Shown: positions 8,097 through 17,470, counted from the stretch's first letter. The stretch: DNA of 64,000 nucleotides from UBA1227 sp045642705 (GCA_045642705.1 JAZUJK010000004.1:62001-126000), one strand, 5' to 3'. Notes: generated by a model not told the origin, from the letters alone. Numbers and translations are program-made.

Positions 8097-9023
8097 ATGT
8101 TCGCAAATTTTTTGGTTGTCGCAAATCAAGTCCTCGTACTTTTTGTGCTGATGCTTATCGGAGTTCTGTGCAATAAGATAAAGTGGCTTGATATCTATGC
8201 GGTTAGAAAACTTACCAATATAGTTCTGTATTTCGTAACGCCATGCGTTATAATCAGTTCCTTCTCTCGCGAGATGGAACCTGGTTTGCTAAGGGGACTC
8301 GGAATCACAGCTTTAATTGCAATACTCACATTCCTTTTCGGAATAGCATATATCCATTTGTTCGCAAAACATAAGGACAAGAATGTGGAGCGTGTATATC
8401 GTTTCGGAATGGTATTTGGCAATTGCGGGTTTATGGCATTGCCTCTTGAATATGCGGTTCTCGGTGATATTGGAACTTTTTATGGCGCAGTTTATATAGC
8501 AGTATTTAATGTTATAGTTTGGACTTATGGTGTATGGCTGATGAGCGGGGATAAGGAACTTATTAAGCCTCGCGCATTGCTTTTAAATCCTGGCATTTTA
8601 GGTGTCGTAGTGGGCGTCTTAATTTTCGTTTTACAGATAAAATTACCATCTGTACTCGATATGTCTATAGGATATATGGCAGACCTCAATACACCACTAC
8701 CAATGATTATAATTGGATACTATTTAGGCAATGTAAAGCTTAAATCCTTTACAGATGACCTTATGCAGTATTATGTTGTATTTGTAAAGCTTATTTTGAT
8801 ACCTGGCGTATCATTGCTCGCAATGTGGCTTTTCCATGTAGATCCTACTATCTGCGTGGTTTGTACCATTGCAGCCGCAGCGCCAACCGCTGCAAACACA
8901 GCAATGTTTGCGACTCTGTATGACAGAGACGCAGAGCTCGGCGCAAGGCTGCTTTCTATTACTACGATTTTTTCACTTATCACTTTGCCGGTGCTTGTTG
9001 CCCTTGCACAGACAATTGTTTAG
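8097..9023 (+). CDS. AEC-family permease (auxin efflux carrier-like)
   Basis: A 308-residue membrane protein with about ten hydrophobic segments. The N-terminal LIGVLCNKIKWLD and VLYFVTPCVIISSF, the central FGNCGFMALPLEYAVLG and the C-terminal CTIAAAAPTAANTAMFA match the AEC transporter family, which includes malate/organic-acid permeases and plant PIN-like carriers. The substrate cannot be predicted. It starts two bases after the small membrane protein. Confidence 0.88.
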   Translation: MFANFLVVANQVLVLFVLMLIGVLCNKIKWLDIYAVRKLTNIVLYFVTPCVIISSFSREMEPGLLRGLGITALIAILTFLFGIAYIHLFAKHKDKNVERVYRFGMVFGNCGFMALPLEYAVLGDIGTFYGAVYIAVFNVIVWTYGVWLMSGDKELIKPRALLLNPGILGVVVGVLIFVLQIKLPSVLDMSIGYMADLNTPLPMIIIGYYLGNVKLKSFTDDLMQYYVVFVKLILIPGVSLLAMWLFHVDPTICVVCTIAAAAPTAANTAMFATLYDRDAELGARLLSITTIFSLITLPVLVALAQTIV

Positions 9024-9074
9024 TAGTAAGATAACTATATTATGTAACCTATTTTTATGAAGGGAAGATTTTGA

Positions 9075-11096
9075 GTGATACTTGTAATTACTTATCTTGA
9101 ACTCTTGCTCCATGTAACAACTGTTGATACACATTGGGGCACAGGACTTCTCTACACTTTGGTATTCTCAATCTGTGCAGGGCTGTTCTTTACTCTTTTG
9201 TTCCTACTTATCAAGAATAAGTGGACTAGAAGAATAGTAAAAACTATTTTCGTATTTATTTTCTCGCTCCCTTATATCATTGAGTATTTCATCTTCAAGG
9301 AGTTCCATCTCCTCTATGATCTCGAAACAATGCTCGCTGGTGCAGGGGACGCTGCAGCAGATTATTCCAAGGAAATTATGGATCTTATTTTCTGCTGGGA
9401 TGGTATCTCTCATATTTTCTTATTTAATATTTTGCCAACTGCTCTCTATGGAGTAATAACATATTTTGCACTGAAGTATCTCAAGGTACCTAAGTCTTCT
9501 AAGAAACAAAACGCTCGTGCAAAACGCAGAAATCCAGAAGTTGTTCGCGATAGAAAAATACTTGCACTTGTTGGTGTGGCAGCAATGATATTCCTATTCT
9601 TCACCAACATTCTCTTCATAAATCTCAGCAAGAATTATAGTGGCGCATATGGCAAGGAATATGAGTTCCAGTCAACTGTATCTGATTTCGGTCTCATCAC
9701 AGGCTTTAGACTTGATATCAAGAACATGATATTTGGTGGTAAAGCAGACTTTGGTGGTGGATCATCAGAGATTTCTAAGAAAGACGACCCTAAGAAAGAA
9801 GAGGAGCCAATTGTATATGGCAAGAATGAAATAAGTCTTGATTTCGATGCGCTCCGTTCTAAGGCTTCATCAGAGCAGAAGAAATTGCTCGACTATGTTG
9901 AGGGACTTACTTCAACTTCACAGAACAAGTACACAGGCCTCTTCAAGGGCAAGAACTTGATCTTTATCTCAGCCGAGGCATTCAGTGGATATTGTATTGA
10001 TCCTCAGCTCACACCTACACTTTATCGTCTTGCAACTAAGGGTATTAATTTCACCGATTATTATCAGCCATCTGGTGCTGGTACAACAGGGGGTGAGTAT
10101 CACAATATCACCGGTCTTATTGCCACAGCAGGCGGTAAGTCAATGAAGAATCTTGCTAGCCATTATAACTACTACACAATGGGTATGAGACTCAATGAGC
10201 AGGGTTATTATGGACAGGCATTTCATAACAATACATATACATACTATGACCGTGATAAGACACATACAAAACTTGGTTATTCCGCAGGTTATATGGGCTA
10301 TGGTAATGGTATGGAGCAGTATGTAACCAAGCATTGGCCAGAGTCTGATACAGAGATGTTCAAGGGCACATGGGAAATCTATAAGGATAAGCAGCCGTTC
10401 AACATCTATTACATGTCAGTTAGTGGACATAGTAATTACTATCCACAGACAGCAAACTATTGGACTAAGCAGAACTGGAGTCGTGTTGCGAATCTCAACA
10501 AGTCCGATATGGTTAAGGGATATATTGCAGCACAACTTGAATTCGAGGATGCACTTACATTCCTTGTTGGTGCACTTGAGACAGCAGGTATAGCTGATAA
10601 TACTGTAATCGTAATCTCTGCAGACCATTATCCATATGGTATGGCTAATACCCAGGATGGCTCTTCACCTACACGTTATCTAAACGAGCTCTATGGTCAT
10701 ACAATTAACGACTCACTTGACCAGGATAGCAATAGACTTATCATCTGGTCTGGTTGCCTCGAGAAGGAAGCACCAATTGTTGTTGATGATCCTGTAATGA
10801 GCCTTGATATTCTTCCAACACTATTCAATCTCTTTGGTATTGAATATGATTCAAGACTCCTTCCAGGCCGTGACGTATTCTCAGATGCAACTCCACTTGT
10901 ATTTGATATGAAATATGACTGGAAGACAGACCTTGGCACATATATCAGTGCGACCAAGACATTTACACCTAAGTCACCTGATACAGTAATACCTGAGAAT
11001 TATGTTTCAACAGTTAAATCTGTTGTATCCAAGAAGATGACATATTGTAGAGGAGTTCTCAATACAGACTTTTGGAGATTGTTGTTTAAGAAATAA
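9075..11096 (+). CDS. LTA synthase-family sulfatase-fold glycerol/ethanolamine phosphotransferase
   Basis: A 673-residue enzyme: about five N-terminal membrane spans (residues 1-200), then an extracellular alkaline phosphatase/sulfatase-type domain. The domain shows NLIFISAEAFSG (first metal-binding strand), the nucleophile region GAGTTGGEYHN near residue 335, and VIVISADHYPYGM, matching lipoteichoic-acid synthase and related enzymes that build polyglycerol-phosphate chains or add phospho groups to surface glycans. The start is GTG 9075 after GAAGGGAAG. TGTAACCTATT at 9043-9053 upstream recurs at 35341 before the signal peptidases. LtaS itself is likely but other phosphoglycerol transferases are possible. 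Confidence 0.82.
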   Translation: MILVITYLELLLHVTTVDTHWGTGLLYTLVFSICAGLFFTLLFLLIKNKWTRRIVKTIFVFIFSLPYIIEYFIFKEFHLLYDLETMLAGAGDAAADYSKEIMDLIFCWDGISHIFLFNILPTALYGVITYFALKYLKVPKSSKKQNARAKRRNPEVVRDRKILALVGVAAMIFLFFTNILFINLSKNYSGAYGKEYEFQSTVSDFGLITGFRLDIKNMIFGGKADFGGGSSEISKKDDPKKEEEPIVYGKNEISLDFDALRSKASSEQKKLLDYVEGLTSTSQNKYTGLFKGKNLIFISAEAFSGYCIDPQLTPTLYRLATKGINFTDYYQPSGAGTTGGEYHNITGLIATAGGKSMKNLASHYNYYTMGMRLNEQGYYGQAFHNNTYTYYDRDKTHTKLGYSAGYMGYGNGMEQYVTKHWPESDTEMFKGTWEIYKDKQPFNIYYMSVSGHSNYYPQTANYWTKQNWSRVANLNKSDMVKGYIAAQLEFEDALTFLVGALETAGIADNTVIVISADHYPYGMANTQDGSSPTRYLNELYGHTINDSLDQDSNRLIIWSGCLEKEAPIVVDDPVMSLDILPTLFNLFGIEYDSRLLPGRDVFSDATPLVFDMKYDWKTDLGTYISATKTFTPKSPDTVIPENYVSTVKSVVSKKMTYCRGVLNTDFWRLLFKK

Positions 11097-11113
11097 TTGA
11101 ATAAATAAAAATG

Positions 11114-11139
11114 GACCCTTCACCAGTTGGTGAAGGGTC
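11114..11139. terminator. bidirectional terminator between the LTA synthase-like and flavin reductase-like genes
   Basis: An 11-base perfect stem (GACCCTTCACC / GGTGAAGGGTC) with a four-base loop. On the minus strand it is followed by CATTTTTATTTATT, a good U-tract; on the plus strand by TTAATTTA. It sits between two convergent genes and can serve both. Confidence 0.85.
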
Positions 11140-11154
11140 TTAATTTATGCCTTA

Positions 11155-12087
11155 TTATTTCTTAGCTTTTTCCTGTGCTCTCTTGTCGTTGATAATCTTA
11201 ACATGCTCATCATCGATAAGAGTAACATTGTTCTCCTTTGCCCAGTCAACGCAGCCCATAAGAACTGTCTTGAGGAATGGACGTGGAACCTTAACGAAGT
11301 TCATGAGAGCAGCATCTGTGAACTTAATTGTATCGTCACAGCGGTCAGCAGCATAACGAATTGATGCGATATCAACTTCCTTAGGAGCTGGGATTGGTTC
11401 AGCATGAGGCTTCTTGAGACGTGGGAATGGTGTATACCAGAAGTTGGTAGAATCACGATAACCATAGTCAACAGGAACAGGTGGGAAGTCCTTAGCTGTA
11501 ACACCATTTACGATAGCATCATAGTACTTCTTCTTCATAAGAATCTTATCAATCTTTAAGATGAATGTAGCACCGAGCTTAGATGTAATACCGTTGAAGT
11601 TGTTATATGGTCCCTCATAGCCATCCATCTCGCCTGGCTTCCACTTGAAGCCGTCTTCAAGAGATGAATCCCATGTGCACTCGATTACCTGGAAAGCATC
11701 TGTAAGAACTGGAGGACGCTCTGGATCGCTTGGATCAGCGAGACCCTTTTCCATCTTCCACTTGCAGTCAGGCATCTTGTCGCTTGATGGTCCAGGGAAG
11801 CCGAGACGTACTGCCTCTTTAAAGTGCTCCTTGTCATCAGGGATGAAGTTCATAGCAAGCTTACCTGTACGAAGAATATTCTGACATGTGTTTGAATTGT
11901 TTCTGCAGTTAAGCATCATTGCATAATATTCTCTGCCTGCTACATAGTAAGGTGCAACAAGAGAATATGAACCAATGTTAGTTGAACCATCTGGGTTAAT
12001 TGTGCTAATACAAACTGTTGGCATTGGGAAGAAAAGTGATGACTGATAGAAGTTATCAACTATTCTAAGATCTTCAAATGAGCTCAT
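11155..12087 (-). CDS. flavin reductase-like (DIM6/NTAB) FMN-binding protein
   Basis: A 310-residue protein. The first 200 residues are a flavin-reductase/flavoredoxin-type split barrel (FFPMPTVCISTINPDGSTNIGSYS near 20-43, then MLNCRNNSNTCQNIL and AMNFIPDDKE), a fold that binds FMN and moves electrons from reduced cofactors. The C-terminal 100 residues are extra, rich in charged and proline residues, and I do not recognise them. GGAG precedes the ATG. A TATAAT (minus strand, 12138-12133) is the likely -10. Monocistronic, convergent with the LTA synthase-like gene. Partner and substrate unknown. Confidence 0.75.
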   Translation of the reverse strand: MSSFEDLRIVDNFYQSSLFFPMPTVCISTINPDGSTNIGSYSLVAPYYVAGREYYAMMLNCRNNSNTCQNILRTGKLAMNFIPDDKEHFKEAVRLGFPGPSSDKMPDCKWKMEKGLADPSDPERPPVLTDAFQVIECTWDSSLEDGFKWKPGEMDGYEGPYNNFNGITSKLGATFILKIDKILMKKKYYDAIVNGVTAKDFPPVPVDYGYRDSTNFWYTPFPRLKKPHAEPIPAPKEVDIASIRYAADRCDDTIKFTDAALMNFVKVPRPFLKTVLMGCVDWAKENNVTLIDDEHVKIINDKRAQEKAKK

Positions 12088-12159
12088 AAATTGGCACTCC
12101 TTTTTTATTGTTTAATTTTGTTTACCAACAAGATTATAGCATACAAAAAAGCATAAATA

Positions 12160-12190
12160 AAGCACCTATAATAGAACATTATAGGTGCTT
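12160..12190 (-). terminator. serA terminator
   Basis: A 13-base perfect stem (AAGCACCTATAAT / ATTATAGGTGCTT) with a five-base loop, 22 bases after the serA stop. On the minus strand it is followed by TATTTATGCTTTTTT. It also overlaps the upstream region of the flavin reductase-like gene. Confidence 0.8.
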
Positions 12191-12212
12191 GTTCATAAAA
12201 AATTGCTTTGTT

Positions 12213-13382
12213 TTACTTGATTACTCTGATTTTAATTACGCCGTCGATAGACTTGATTTTCTCTATAATATCAGCATTTACATCATCATCGACATCTACC
12301 ATTGTATATGCATAGTCACCCTTGGAACGGTTGGACAAATCAACTATGTTCATATTAGCAGCGGTGAATGGAGAGGTGATCTGATTTAGCATATTTGGAA
12401 TGTTTTTATGGATGACACAAACTCTGAAATTGGCGTTTCTGTCCATCTGGCTATTAGGGAGATTTACAGAATTCTTGATGTTACCATTCTCGAGATAATC
12501 GATGAGCTCGAATGCTGCCATTCTTGCACAATTGTCCTCTGACTCAGGTGTTGATGCACCGAGGTGAGGGAGAGCAATTACGCCAGGAACACCGAGAATC
12601 TTCTCGTTAATAAAGTCTGTTACATATGCTGCAACTTTTCCTGTACCGAGTGCCTCGATAATATCATCTGTATTAACGAGTTCTCCGCGCGCAAAGTTGA
12701 GAATGCGAACGCCATCCTTCATGCCGGCGATTGAGGTCTCGTTGATGAGATCGCGTGTCTCATTATTGAGTGGAACATGAACAGTGATATAGTCGCAAGT
12801 TGCGAAGATATCCTGAGTTGATTTCGCATGATGGATAGAGTGAGAGAGGTTCCATGCTGCATCAACAGATAGATATGGATCATATCCATATACTTCCATT
12901 CCGAGGCCCTTGGCTGCATTAGCAACCTGAACGCCGATTGCACCGAGACCGATAACGCCGAGCTTCTTGCCCTTGATTTCAGGACCTGCGAAAGCACCCT
13001 TGCCTTTCTCGGCCTGCTTTGCAACATCAGCATCAGCTGTATCTTTTAAATCCTTGGCAAAGTCGATGCCTGCAACAATCTTGCGTGATGCAAGGAAGAG
13101 ACCGCAGATTACGAGCTCTTTTACTGCGTTAGCATTGGCACCAGGAGTGTTGAATACAACAATTCCTTGCTCAGCACACTTGTCGCAAGGAATGTTATTT
13201 ACTCCTGCGCCACAGCGTGCAATAGCAACTGTGTTTGGTGCAAAATCCATATCGTGCATAGCAGCTGAACGAACCATAATGGCATCTGGATTTTCCATCT
13301 CAGTTCCATATGTATATAATTTACGGTCAAAATTATCGAGACCGTAAGGTGAAATCTTGTTAAGAGTAAGAATCTTATACAT
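12213..13382 (-). CDS. serA: D-3-phosphoglycerate dehydrogenase
   Basis: First enzyme of the phosphorylated serine pathway. The 389 residues hold an N-terminal catalytic lobe, a Rossmann NAD domain with LGVIGLGAIGVQVANAA, then ARGELVNT and the His of ALPHLGASTPESED. A C-terminal ACT domain (about 315-389: FRVCVIHKNIPNMLNQIT ... DGVIKIRVIK) suggests feedback by serine. Start: ATG 13382, nine bases after GAGGAGG, giving MYKILTLN; an in-frame upstream start lies inside serC. It overlaps the serC stop by eight bases, so the two are translationally coupled. Confidence 0.95.
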   Translation of the reverse strand: MYKILTLNKISPYGLDNFDRKLYTYGTEMENPDAIMVRSAAMHDMDFAPNTVAIARCGAGVNNIPCDKCAEQGIVVFNTPGANANAVKELVICGLFLASRKIVAGIDFAKDLKDTADADVAKQAEKGKGAFAGPEIKGKKLGVIGLGAIGVQVANAAKGLGMEVYGYDPYLSVDAAWNLSHSIHHAKSTQDIFATCDYITVHVPLNNETRDLINETSIAGMKDGVRILNFARGELVNTDDIIEALGTGKVAAYVTDFINEKILGVPGVIALPHLGASTPESEDNCARMAAFELIDYLENGNIKNSVNLPNSQMDRNANFRVCVIHKNIPNMLNQITSPFTAANMNIVDLSNRSKGDYAYTMVDVDDDVNADIIEKIKSIDGVIKIRVIK

Positions 13383-14463
13383 CCTTGTGTTCCTCCTCAA
13401 ACTGTTTCATAAAGTCTACGAGTTTCTCAACACCCTCGATTGGCATTGCATTGTAAATTGATGCACGCATGCCGCCTACGCTACGGTGACCCTTGATGTT
13501 GATAAAGCCATTCTCTGTGCATGCCTTGATAAATTCAGCATTTAACTCGTCACTGTCTGTTACGAATGGAACGTTCATAAGAGAACGGTCTTTTGCAACT
13601 ACTGTGCCATGGAACATCTCTGACTGATCAAGGAAATCATAGAGAATCTTGGCCTTGGCCTCGTTGTGCATCTTCATCTTCTCAAGTCCGCCGAGCTTCT
13701 TAATCCACTCAAGAACTAGCTTGCAGATATAGATGTTATAGCAAGGAGGTGTGTTATATAGAGAATCGTTCTCAGCCATGAGAGTGTAGTCAAGCATTGA
13801 AGGTGTGTAATCACGAGCCTTGCCGAGGAGATCTTCACGGATGATACAAATTGTAAGGCCAGCAGGTGCCACATTCTTTTGAGCGCCGCCATAAACCATT
13901 GCGAACTTCTTGATGTCAAGAGGCTCTGATAGGAAGCAAGATGAGATATCAGCAATAAGTGGAACATTGCCAACCTCTGGGAGAGTTCTCATAAGGTTGC
14001 CGTGAACTGTCTCATTGAGACATACATATACATAATCTGCGTCAGGACGAAGTTCCTCTTTTGGAACGTCTGGAACACAGCTGAAATTCTGCTCCTTAGA
14101 TGATGCTACTACTTTTACATCACCATATTTCTGAGCCTCTTTCATGGCTTTGTTAGACCACTGGCCTGATACAACATAGTCGGCCTTGCCTGAGCCGTTC
14201 ATGAAGTTCATAGGGATTGCTGCAAACTGGGTTGATGCACCACCCTGTAGGAAGAGCACCTTGTAATTATCAGGGATCTCCATAAGTTCACGAAGGAGAG
14301 CCTCTGCACCCTTGATGATTGCATCGTACTCTTTGCTTCTGTGAGACATCTCCATAACTGATTCGCCGGTGCCCTCATAGTCGAGCATCTCAGCAGCTGC
14401 TTTATTTAAAACTGATTCAGGGAGCATAGAAGGACCCGCTGAAAAATTGTAAACTCTAGCCAT
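13375..14463 (-). CDS. serC: phosphoserine aminotransferase
   Basis: Class V PLP-dependent aminotransferase, 362 residues, converting 3-phosphohydroxypyruvate to phosphoserine. It begins RVYNFSAGPSMLPESVL and carries EMSHRSKEY, LQGGASTQF and the PLP-lysine motif YGGAQKNVAPAGLT (Lys196). The C-terminus HRSVGGMRASIYNAM binds phosphate. With serA it gives the first two steps of serine synthesis; the phosphatase serB is not in the window. A small hairpin (GGCG-TAGTA-CGCC on the mRNA, 14489-14477) abuts its GGAGG site and may tune translation. Confidence 0.97.
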   Translation of the reverse strand: MARVYNFSAGPSMLPESVLNKAAAEMLDYEGTGESVMEMSHRSKEYDAIIKGAEALLRELMEIPDNYKVLFLQGGASTQFAAIPMNFMNGSGKADYVVSGQWSNKAMKEAQKYGDVKVVASSKEQNFSCVPDVPKEELRPDADYVYVCLNETVHGNLMRTLPEVGNVPLIADISSCFLSEPLDIKKFAMVYGGAQKNVAPAGLTICIIREDLLGKARDYTPSMLDYTLMAENDSLYNTPPCYNIYICKLVLEWIKKLGGLEKMKMHNEAKAKILYDFLDQSEMFHGTVVAKDRSLMNVPFVTDSDELNAEFIKACTENGFINIKGHRSVGGMRASIYNAMPIEGVEKLVDFMKQFEEEHKDV

Positions 14464-14508
14464 TTATAAAACCTCCGGCGTACTACGCCAATAAAAATTA
14501 CAAGGCAT

Positions 14509-14537
14509 ATTATAAATACTTTAATATATAAAGTCAA
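14509..14537 (-). promoter_or_regulatory. serCA promoter
   Basis: On the minus strand TTGACT (14537-14532), a 17-base spacer and TATAAT (14514-14509). This is a strong vegetative promoter 46 bases before serC. Confidence 0.8.
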
Positions 14538-14639
14538 TACGATTGATACAAATTTAACAATGTTTTTTAAAAAATTAAAGCAAATCAGGGCAAAGTTGTT
14601 CTAATATTTAACAATCTAAAAATTAAGCTCATAACTACG

Positions 14640-14655
14640 TTGTTTCTAGAAACAA
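14640..14655. promoter_or_regulatory. 16-base perfect palindrome between serC and rnfB
   Basis: TTGTTTCTAGAAACAA is a perfect inverted repeat, over 100 bases upstream of the serC promoter and next to the rnf terminator. The half-site TTTCTA/TAGAAA also occurs in the two palindromes after pckG. It looks like an operator or the flank of the terminator; no factor is known to me. The remainder of the 244-base serC-rnfB gap is AT-rich with nothing else recognised. Confidence 0.35.
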
Positions 14656-14660
14656 TAAAA

Positions 14661-14684
14661 GGGGATGGCCATTAGGCCATCCCC
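14661..14684 (-). terminator. rnf operon terminator
   Basis: A ten-base perfect GC-rich stem (GGGGATGGCC / GGCCATCCCC) with ATTA loop, followed on the minus strand by TTTTATTGTT. It lies 23 bases after the rnfB stop. Confidence 0.88.
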
Positions 14685-14707
14685 AAAGTATATTGGTTGA
14701 ATGAATT

Positions 14708-15520
14708 TTATGCTTCGCCACCAAGTTTAACAAGTTCAATGCACTTCTTAGGGCAAACTTCAACGCAGGCATTACAGCCTGTGCACTTATCATAGTCAAC
14801 GATAGCGCAGTTGTTTTCAACTGTGATTGCGCCAACTTCGCAAGTCTTCTGGCACTTCATACAGCCGATACAACCTACTGAGCACTGCTTGCCAGTCAAT
14901 GCGCCCTTGTCATGGTTAACGCAGAAGTTAACTGTCTTAGGCTCATAGAGTGGTACAAGATCAATAATGCCCTTAGGACATGTCTTAATACAAATCTTAC
15001 ATGCTTTACAAGCAAGAGGATTTACGCGAGCAACGCCGTCACAGAGCTGGATAGCATCATAAGGACAAGCATTAACGCAATCGCCAAAACCAAGACAACC
15101 ATAGTTACAAGCCTTAGGGCCACCAAAGAGCTGAGAAGCTGTCTTACAGCTCATGTCACCATGGTAATTGAGAATTGTATCAGATTTGTCAGGTGTACCA
15201 TTACATCTAACAACAGCAGCCATTGGTTTCATTTCGCCAGCAGCGAGACCCATGATCTCAGCTACAGCTGCTGCACAGTCAGGACCACCTGGTGCGCAGA
15301 GTGTGCAGTCTGTGCAGTCGCCCTTAGAAAGAGCACCAGCATAACCAGCACATCCTGAATAACCGCAGGCACCACAGTTAGCGCCAGCGAGAACTTCTTG
15401 AATTGCTTCCGCTTTCTCATCTACTGGAACTGCCATTACGATAGATGCAATAGCAAGGATGAGACCGAGCACAAGACCGACTACGGAAACAATAATAACA
15501 GCCAAAATAATTGGATTCAT
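14708..15520 (-). CDS. rnfB: Rnf complex subunit B, iron-sulfur electron input module
   Basis: A 270-residue membrane-anchored iron-sulfur protein that takes electrons from reduced ferredoxin. An N-terminal transmembrane helix (about 4-28) is followed by the RnfB signature GANCGACGYSGCAGYA with CTDC and CAPGGPDC for one 4Fe-4S cluster. Four more cysteine motifs follow: CNYGCLGFGDCVNACP, CKACKICIKTCPKG, CIGCMKCQKTCEVG and CTGCNACVEVCPKKC. That gives up to five cubane clusters. Last gene of the operon, followed by a strong terminator. Confidence 0.97.
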   Translation of the reverse strand: MNPIILAVIIVSVVGLVLGLILAIASIVMAVPVDEKAEAIQEVLAGANCGACGYSGCAGYAGALSKGDCTDCTLCAPGGPDCAAAVAEIMGLAAGEMKPMAAVVRCNGTPDKSDTILNYHGDMSCKTASQLFGGPKACNYGCLGFGDCVNACPYDAIQLCDGVARVNPLACKACKICIKTCPKGIIDLVPLYEPKTVNFCVNHDKGALTGKQCSVGCIGCMKCQKTCEVGAITVENNCAIVDYDKCTGCNACVEVCPKKCIELVKLGGEA

Positions 15521-15537
15521 TTTATTTCCTACCTTTC

Positions 15538-16134
15538 TTATGCACCGAAGATACCATCAACAAGACCTGTGAATCCGAGGAAAGAACAAGCTGTGATAGC
15601 AGCGGCAACGAGTGTGATTGGGAGACCTTCCCAGAACTTAGGATATTCATTACCCTCAAGTCTCTCACGTACGCCAGAGAACATGATCATAGCTACCATG
15701 AAGCCGAGACCACCGCCAAGAGCGTTGATCATTGACTGCCAGAAGTCATAACCATTCTGAACGTTGAGCTGTACAACACCAAGTACTGCACAGTTTGTTG
15801 TGATAAGTGGAAGGTATACACCGAGAGCCTGATAGAGGCTAGGGATGTACTTCTTGAGAACAATCTCAACGAACTGAACAAGGCCAGCGATAACGAGAAT
15901 CTGAACGATTGTCTCGAGATAAGCCATGTCCTTAGCTTCGAGGAGCTTGTTAAGTGGGAATGTTGCAGCAGTTGCAAGCAACATTACGAAAATAACAGCG
16001 GCTGACATACCAACTGCAGTATTTGTTTTCTTAGAAACACCAAGGAAAGGACAAATACCAAGGAACTTAGCAAGTATGAAGTTGTTGGTAGTGATTGCTG
16101 CAAGTAATATTGATACAAGACCTGTAATATACAT
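15538..16134 (-). CDS. rnfA: Rnf complex subunit A, membrane protein
   Basis: A 198-residue integral membrane subunit with about six spans. NNFILAKFLGICPFLGVSKK near residues 17-36 is a strongly conserved RnfA/NqrE segment whose cysteine helps hold the 2Fe-2S cluster inside the membrane. The central TTNCAVLGV repeats the pattern. The start overlaps the rnfE stop by one base. Confidence 0.97.
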   Translation of the reverse strand: MYITGLVSILLAAITTNNFILAKFLGICPFLGVSKKTNTAVGMSAAVIFVMLLATAATFPLNKLLEAKDMAYLETIVQILVIAGLVQFVEIVLKKYIPSLYQALGVYLPLITTNCAVLGVVQLNVQNGYDFWQSMINALGGGLGFMVAMIMFSGVRERLEGNEYPKFWEGLPITLVAAAITACSFLGFTGLVDGIFGA

Positions 16135-16880
16135 TATTCAGCACACTCCTTTCCGTCAGCTTTCATAGAGCAAGTAGCTGCCATTGGGCAAGCTTCACAG
16201 CCCTTAAGTTCTGCCTTTGGCTTACCCTTGGACTCTGCAACTTTGTTAGCGCAAGCCATGAGAAGACCAAATGTGAAGAATCCGCCTGGAGCAAGGATGA
16301 AGATAAGAATTGGCTCAAGACCAATTGCTGTAAGTACATCTGTCTCACCGAGGTGGAAGATATCTGTAAGAGTTGTACCGTAACCGAGTACCTTGAGTGT
16401 CAAGTTACCTGAACCAAAGAACTCACGGATAGCTGCCATAAGTGTAAGTGCGATTGTGAAACCAACACCCATACCTACGCCGTCGATTGCAGATGCAAGA
16501 ACGCCATTCTTGTTAGCGAAACCTTCTGCACGGCCAAGGATGATACAGTTAACAACGATAAGTGGAAGGTAAATACCAAGAGATGCATCAAGTGATGGTG
16601 CAAATGCCTTAACGAAGAGCTGTACGATTGTTACGAATGCAGCGATTACAACGATGTAACAAGGAATACGAACCTTGTTAGGAATTACTTTTCTTAGTGC
16701 TGAAATAACAATATTTGAGCAGATAAGAACGAGTGTAGCGGCAATACCCATACCGATAGCGTTTTCAATTGATGTTGAAACTGCGAGTGTAGGGCAAGTA
16801 CCGAGTACAAGACGGAGAACTGGGTTCTCCTTAATGAGGCCCTTAGAAAATTCCTGGCCTAAAGTTTTCTTTTCAGCCAT
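16134..16880 (-). CDS. rnfE: Rnf complex subunit E, membrane protein with Cys-rich tail
   Basis: A 248-residue integral membrane protein, homologous to RnfA; the NPVLRLVLGTCPTLAVSTS segment and VVNCIILGRAEGFA are conserved. Paired with RnfA it binds the intramembrane cluster. After the last span the protein carries a soluble tail, GCEACPMAATCSMK then GKECAE, with four cysteines. This tail is absent from the short RnfE of enteric bacteria; whether it binds metal is not known to me. Confidence 0.95.
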   Translation of the reverse strand: MAEKKTLGQEFSKGLIKENPVLRLVLGTCPTLAVSTSIENAIGMGIAATLVLICSNIVISALRKVIPNKVRIPCYIVVIAAFVTIVQLFVKAFAPSLDASLGIYLPLIVVNCIILGRAEGFANKNGVLASAIDGVGMGVGFTIALTLMAAIREFFGSGNLTLKVLGYGTTLTDIFHLGETDVLTAIGLEPILIFILAPGGFFTFGLLMACANKVAESKGKPKAELKGCEACPMAATCSMKADGKECAE

Positions 16881-17470
16881 TATTTAGCGCCTCCAATCTC
16901 ATCAAACATATCAAGAGCAACATTTACAGAGCTTGTTACAGCCTTAGATGTGATTGTTGCACTTGTAAGAGCATTGATTTTACCATCAATAGCCTTAGGA
17001 TCGATGTTCTTCTCAACTACGAGGTCGCCTGACTCGCCCTTGAACTGATCCTGCCATGTCTGCTTGCCAGCATTCTGGCCAAGACCTGGAGTCTCATTTG
17101 AGAGGTCGCCTGGAACGATACCTGTGATAACACCTTCAGTGTTAATACCAACTGTTACTGAAACGTCTCCGCCGTAACCTTTGCTTTCACCAATTGTGTT
17201 AAATACATAGCCGATTACATTGCCGTTTGCGTCAAGGCCTTCATAGTAATCATTGTTGTCGATTACTTTGTCGCCATTGACATCAACTTCTTTAAAGTCT
17301 TTAGCTTCTGTAAGAACTGCTTTACGAGCTGCAGCTTCTGAGAGAGCAACCTGCTCTGCAATCTTGTCCTTAGTAACGTTGTTAACAAGAGCAAGAAGAA
17401 GTGTTGCAACAAGGCAGATAACGAAGAGTGAGACTGTTGGGACTAAAATGTCTTTTGGATTCATTTTCAT
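16880..17470 (-). CDS. rnfG: Rnf complex subunit G, FMN-binding
   Basis: A 196-residue protein with one N-terminal transmembrane helix (about 8-30) and an outward FMN-binding domain. The flavinylation motif is NALTSATITSKAV near residues 165-177; FMN is joined by phosphoester to the Thr of the S/T-AT-x-S pattern. ApbE at the head of the operon is the expected flavin transferase. It overlaps rnfE by one base and rnfD by one base. Confidence 0.96.
   Translation of the reverse strand: MKMNPKDILVPTVSLFVICLVATLLLALVNNVTKDKIAEQVALSEAAARKAVLTEAKDFKEVDVNGDKVIDNNDYYEGLDANGNVIGYVFNTIGESKGYGGDVSVTVGINTEGVITGIVPGDLSNETPGLGQNAGKQTWQDQFKGESGDLVVEKNIDPKAIDGKINALTSATITSKAVTSSVNVALDMFDEIGGAK

Noticed and set aside
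12967..13347. 126-codon frame on the plus strand opposite serA
   Set aside because: It lies wholly antisense to a clear serA reading frame, has no ribosome site and no recognisable motif; the same applies to other long antisense frames in valS, thrC, tig and pckG.
14596..14614. Rex-like site (TTGTT...AACAA) between serC and rnfB
   Set aside because: The spacing and inner bases do not fit TTGTTAA-N4-TTAACAA; arms match only over five bases and it lies downstream of rnf, not at a promoter.
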